From: Methylocystis sp. KS32
Lineage (GTDB): Bacteria > Pseudomonadota > Alphaproteobacteria > Rhizobiales > Beijerinckiaceae
Length of the DNA stretch: 64,000 nt
Reading direction: 5' to 3'
Assembly (NCBI GenBank): GCA_002862095.1
Contig: PHSQ01000002.1
Span: 124,001 to 188,000 of the forward strand
The notes below the pieces were generated by a model. That model worked only from the letters and a program-made list of their open reading frames with translations. It was not told the DNA's origin and did not search any database. A program made the position numbers and the translations under genes. Each line of letters opens with the position of its first letter. The stretch's first letter is position 1. Below are positions 63,013 through 64,000 of this stretch, one piece after another.

Positions 63013-64000
63013 TTAGCGGTAGGTGGGCATTAATATTCGAAAGGCCGTTCTTCTTGGGTGCGATTCGCATTCGATGACGCCACCATGGTCGTTGACGATC
63101 TTGGCTACGAGTGCAAGACCAAGTCCAGTTCCGGAAGATTTGGTCGTGACAAAGGGTTCGAACAAATGGCCCGCGATATCATCGGGCACTCCCGGGCCAT
63201 TGTCCCGGACGCAGAACTCCAGCGGCACGCCGATCGGGCGCCCGGAACCATGGGACCTGAGGCTGACGCCAGGACGAAAGGCCGTCGAAAGCTCGATTTC
63301 CCCGTCGACGGCGTCGCCGATCGCTTCCGCCGCGTTCTTCACAAGATTCAAAAAGACCTGGATCAGTTGATCTCTGTTGCCCGCGACGGCGGGAAGCGAA
63401 GGATCGTAGTTTTCAACGAAACGGATGTGACGCGCGAAGCCGCTGCGCGCGACCTGCTTCACATGGTCGAGAACCGTATGGATATTGACCTTTTCGCGTT
63501 TCAGCGGGCGCTGATCGGAAAAGACCTCCATGCGGTCCACCAGACGGACGATGCGATCCGTTTCCTCGCAAATCAATCGCGTGAGGGCGCGATCCTCGTC
63601 CCCCAAACCCGCTTCGAGCAATTGTGCGGCGCCGCGAATTCCAGACAAGGGGTTCTTTATTTCATGGGCCAGCATAGACGCCAGCCCAGAAACCGAGCGC
63701 GCGGCTCCGCGATGTGTGAGCTGCCTGTCTATTTTATCGGCAATTGTACGTTCTTGCAGCACAATCAGAACGCCGCCATCCACGTGAGGCAAACGCGCGC
63801 AATGCACGTCCATGCGCCGGTCGCCGTTCGGACCCGGCCGGCCAAGGTCGACCTTGTATTCGTTGATCGCCGAGCCGCGCTCCCGCACCTGGTCGATCAG
63901 CGAAATCAGAGCGGACCCAAACGGCAGCAGTCGTTCGAGCTTTTGGCCGACGAGCAGGGATTTGCCGCTTTCAAAAAAGGCTTCGGCGGCGGCGTTAGCG
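63013..64000 (-). CDS. ntrB: Nitrogen sensor kinase NtrB, 5'-truncated at right edge
   Basis: The reading frame stays open to base 64000, so the true start lies outside the window. The visible part holds the end of a PAS domain ([16 protein letters not shown] onward), the phospho-acceptor His in [20 protein letters not shown], the N box [11 protein letters not shown], the G1 box DNGPGVPDD and the G2 box [10 protein letters not shown]. This is NtrB/GlnL. It controls the phosphorylation of NtrC in response to PII. No membrane segment, as expected for a cytoplasmic kinase. Confidence 0.95.
   Translation of the reverse strand, partial: ANAAAEAFFESGKSLLVGQKLERLLPFGSALISLIDQVRERGSAINEYKVDLGRPGPNGDRRMDVHCARLPHVDGGVLIVLQERTIADKIDRQLTHRGAARSVSGLASMLAHEIKNPLSGIRGAAQLLEAGLGDEDRALTRLICEETDRIVRLVDRMEVFSDQRPLKREKVNIHTVLDHVKQVARSGFARHIRFVENYDPSLPAVAGNRDQLIQVFLNLVKNAAEAIGDAVDGEIELSTAFRPGVSLRSHGSGRPIGVPLEFCVRDNGPGVPDDIAGHLFEPFVTTKSSGTGLGLALVAKIVNDHGGVIECESHPRRTAFRILMPTYR

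Noticed and set aside
1-64000. tRNA or rRNA genes
   Set aside because: Visual scan for T-loop GGTTCGAATCC-type sequences with acceptor pairing found none; a covariance-model scan was not possible.

Overview
The window reads as chromosomal DNA of a GC-rich alphaproteobacterium of the order Hyphomicrobiales (Rhizobiales). The main reason is the ntrB-ntrC-ntrY-ntrX-hfq-hflX gene order on the minus strand at the right end, with mazG close by. Alphaproteobacterial-type GltB/GltD, a membrane-bound ferritin-like iron exporter, a two-domain cold-shock protein, Omp25-like porins and DUF459/DUF6111/DUF4159 proteins agree with this. A Methylocystaceae/Beijerinckiaceae relative is my guess from overall gene style; the sequence alone does not prove it. 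I see no rRNA, tRNA, CRISPR array, prophage, transposase or defence island.

Layout. 1-2.3 kb: the N-terminal end of a TonB-like protein, a PldB-like hydrolase and an Hsp20 chaperone. 2.4-9.5 kb: glutamate synthase (gltB, gltD) plus a small membrane protein, ending at a clear terminator. 9.6-16.2 kb: envelope and housekeeping genes (DUF459 protein, a secreted unknown, RNase T2, rlmJ, GST, porin, SDR). 16.3-17.8 kb: cca overlapping a DUF6111 gene. 18.2-25 kb: a four-gene MoxR/DUF58/DUF4159/VWA-like operon. 25.5-27.4 kb: a methyltransferase and an AlgX-like SGNH protein with overlapping ends. 27.4-32.9 kb: zapE, two GNATs, Nudix, mbfA, a phosphoesterase and a coiled-coil membrane protein. 33.1-38.6 kb: a 1823-residue membrane protein with a GH94-like C-terminal half. 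38.8-46.7 kb: tatD, a metallo-beta-lactamase-fold gene, an outer-membrane unknown, metG and a large AsmA/YhdP-like protein. 46.9-55.5 kb: bcp, a compound repeat island, TPR and heptad-repeat proteins, a TlpA-like thioredoxin, anmK, a cold-shock gene, mazG and cytochrome b561. 55.6-64 kb: hflX, hfq, ntrX, ntrY, ntrC and a 5'-truncated ntrB.

Functional threads. Nitrogen control (NtrBC, NtrYX, Hfq) and the ammonia-assimilating GltBD lie at opposite ends of the window. The rest is mostly envelope biology and general housekeeping. The most unusual features are the polytopic GH94-like giant, a modular intergenic palindromic repeat family (seven copies plus one partial), and a 367-bp compound repeat element with inverted termini between bcp and the TPR gene. 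There are also strong operator-like inverted repeats upstream of gltB and between ntrB and ntrC. Nothing here is an obviously new multi-gene system; the GH94-like protein is the best candidate for new biochemistry.
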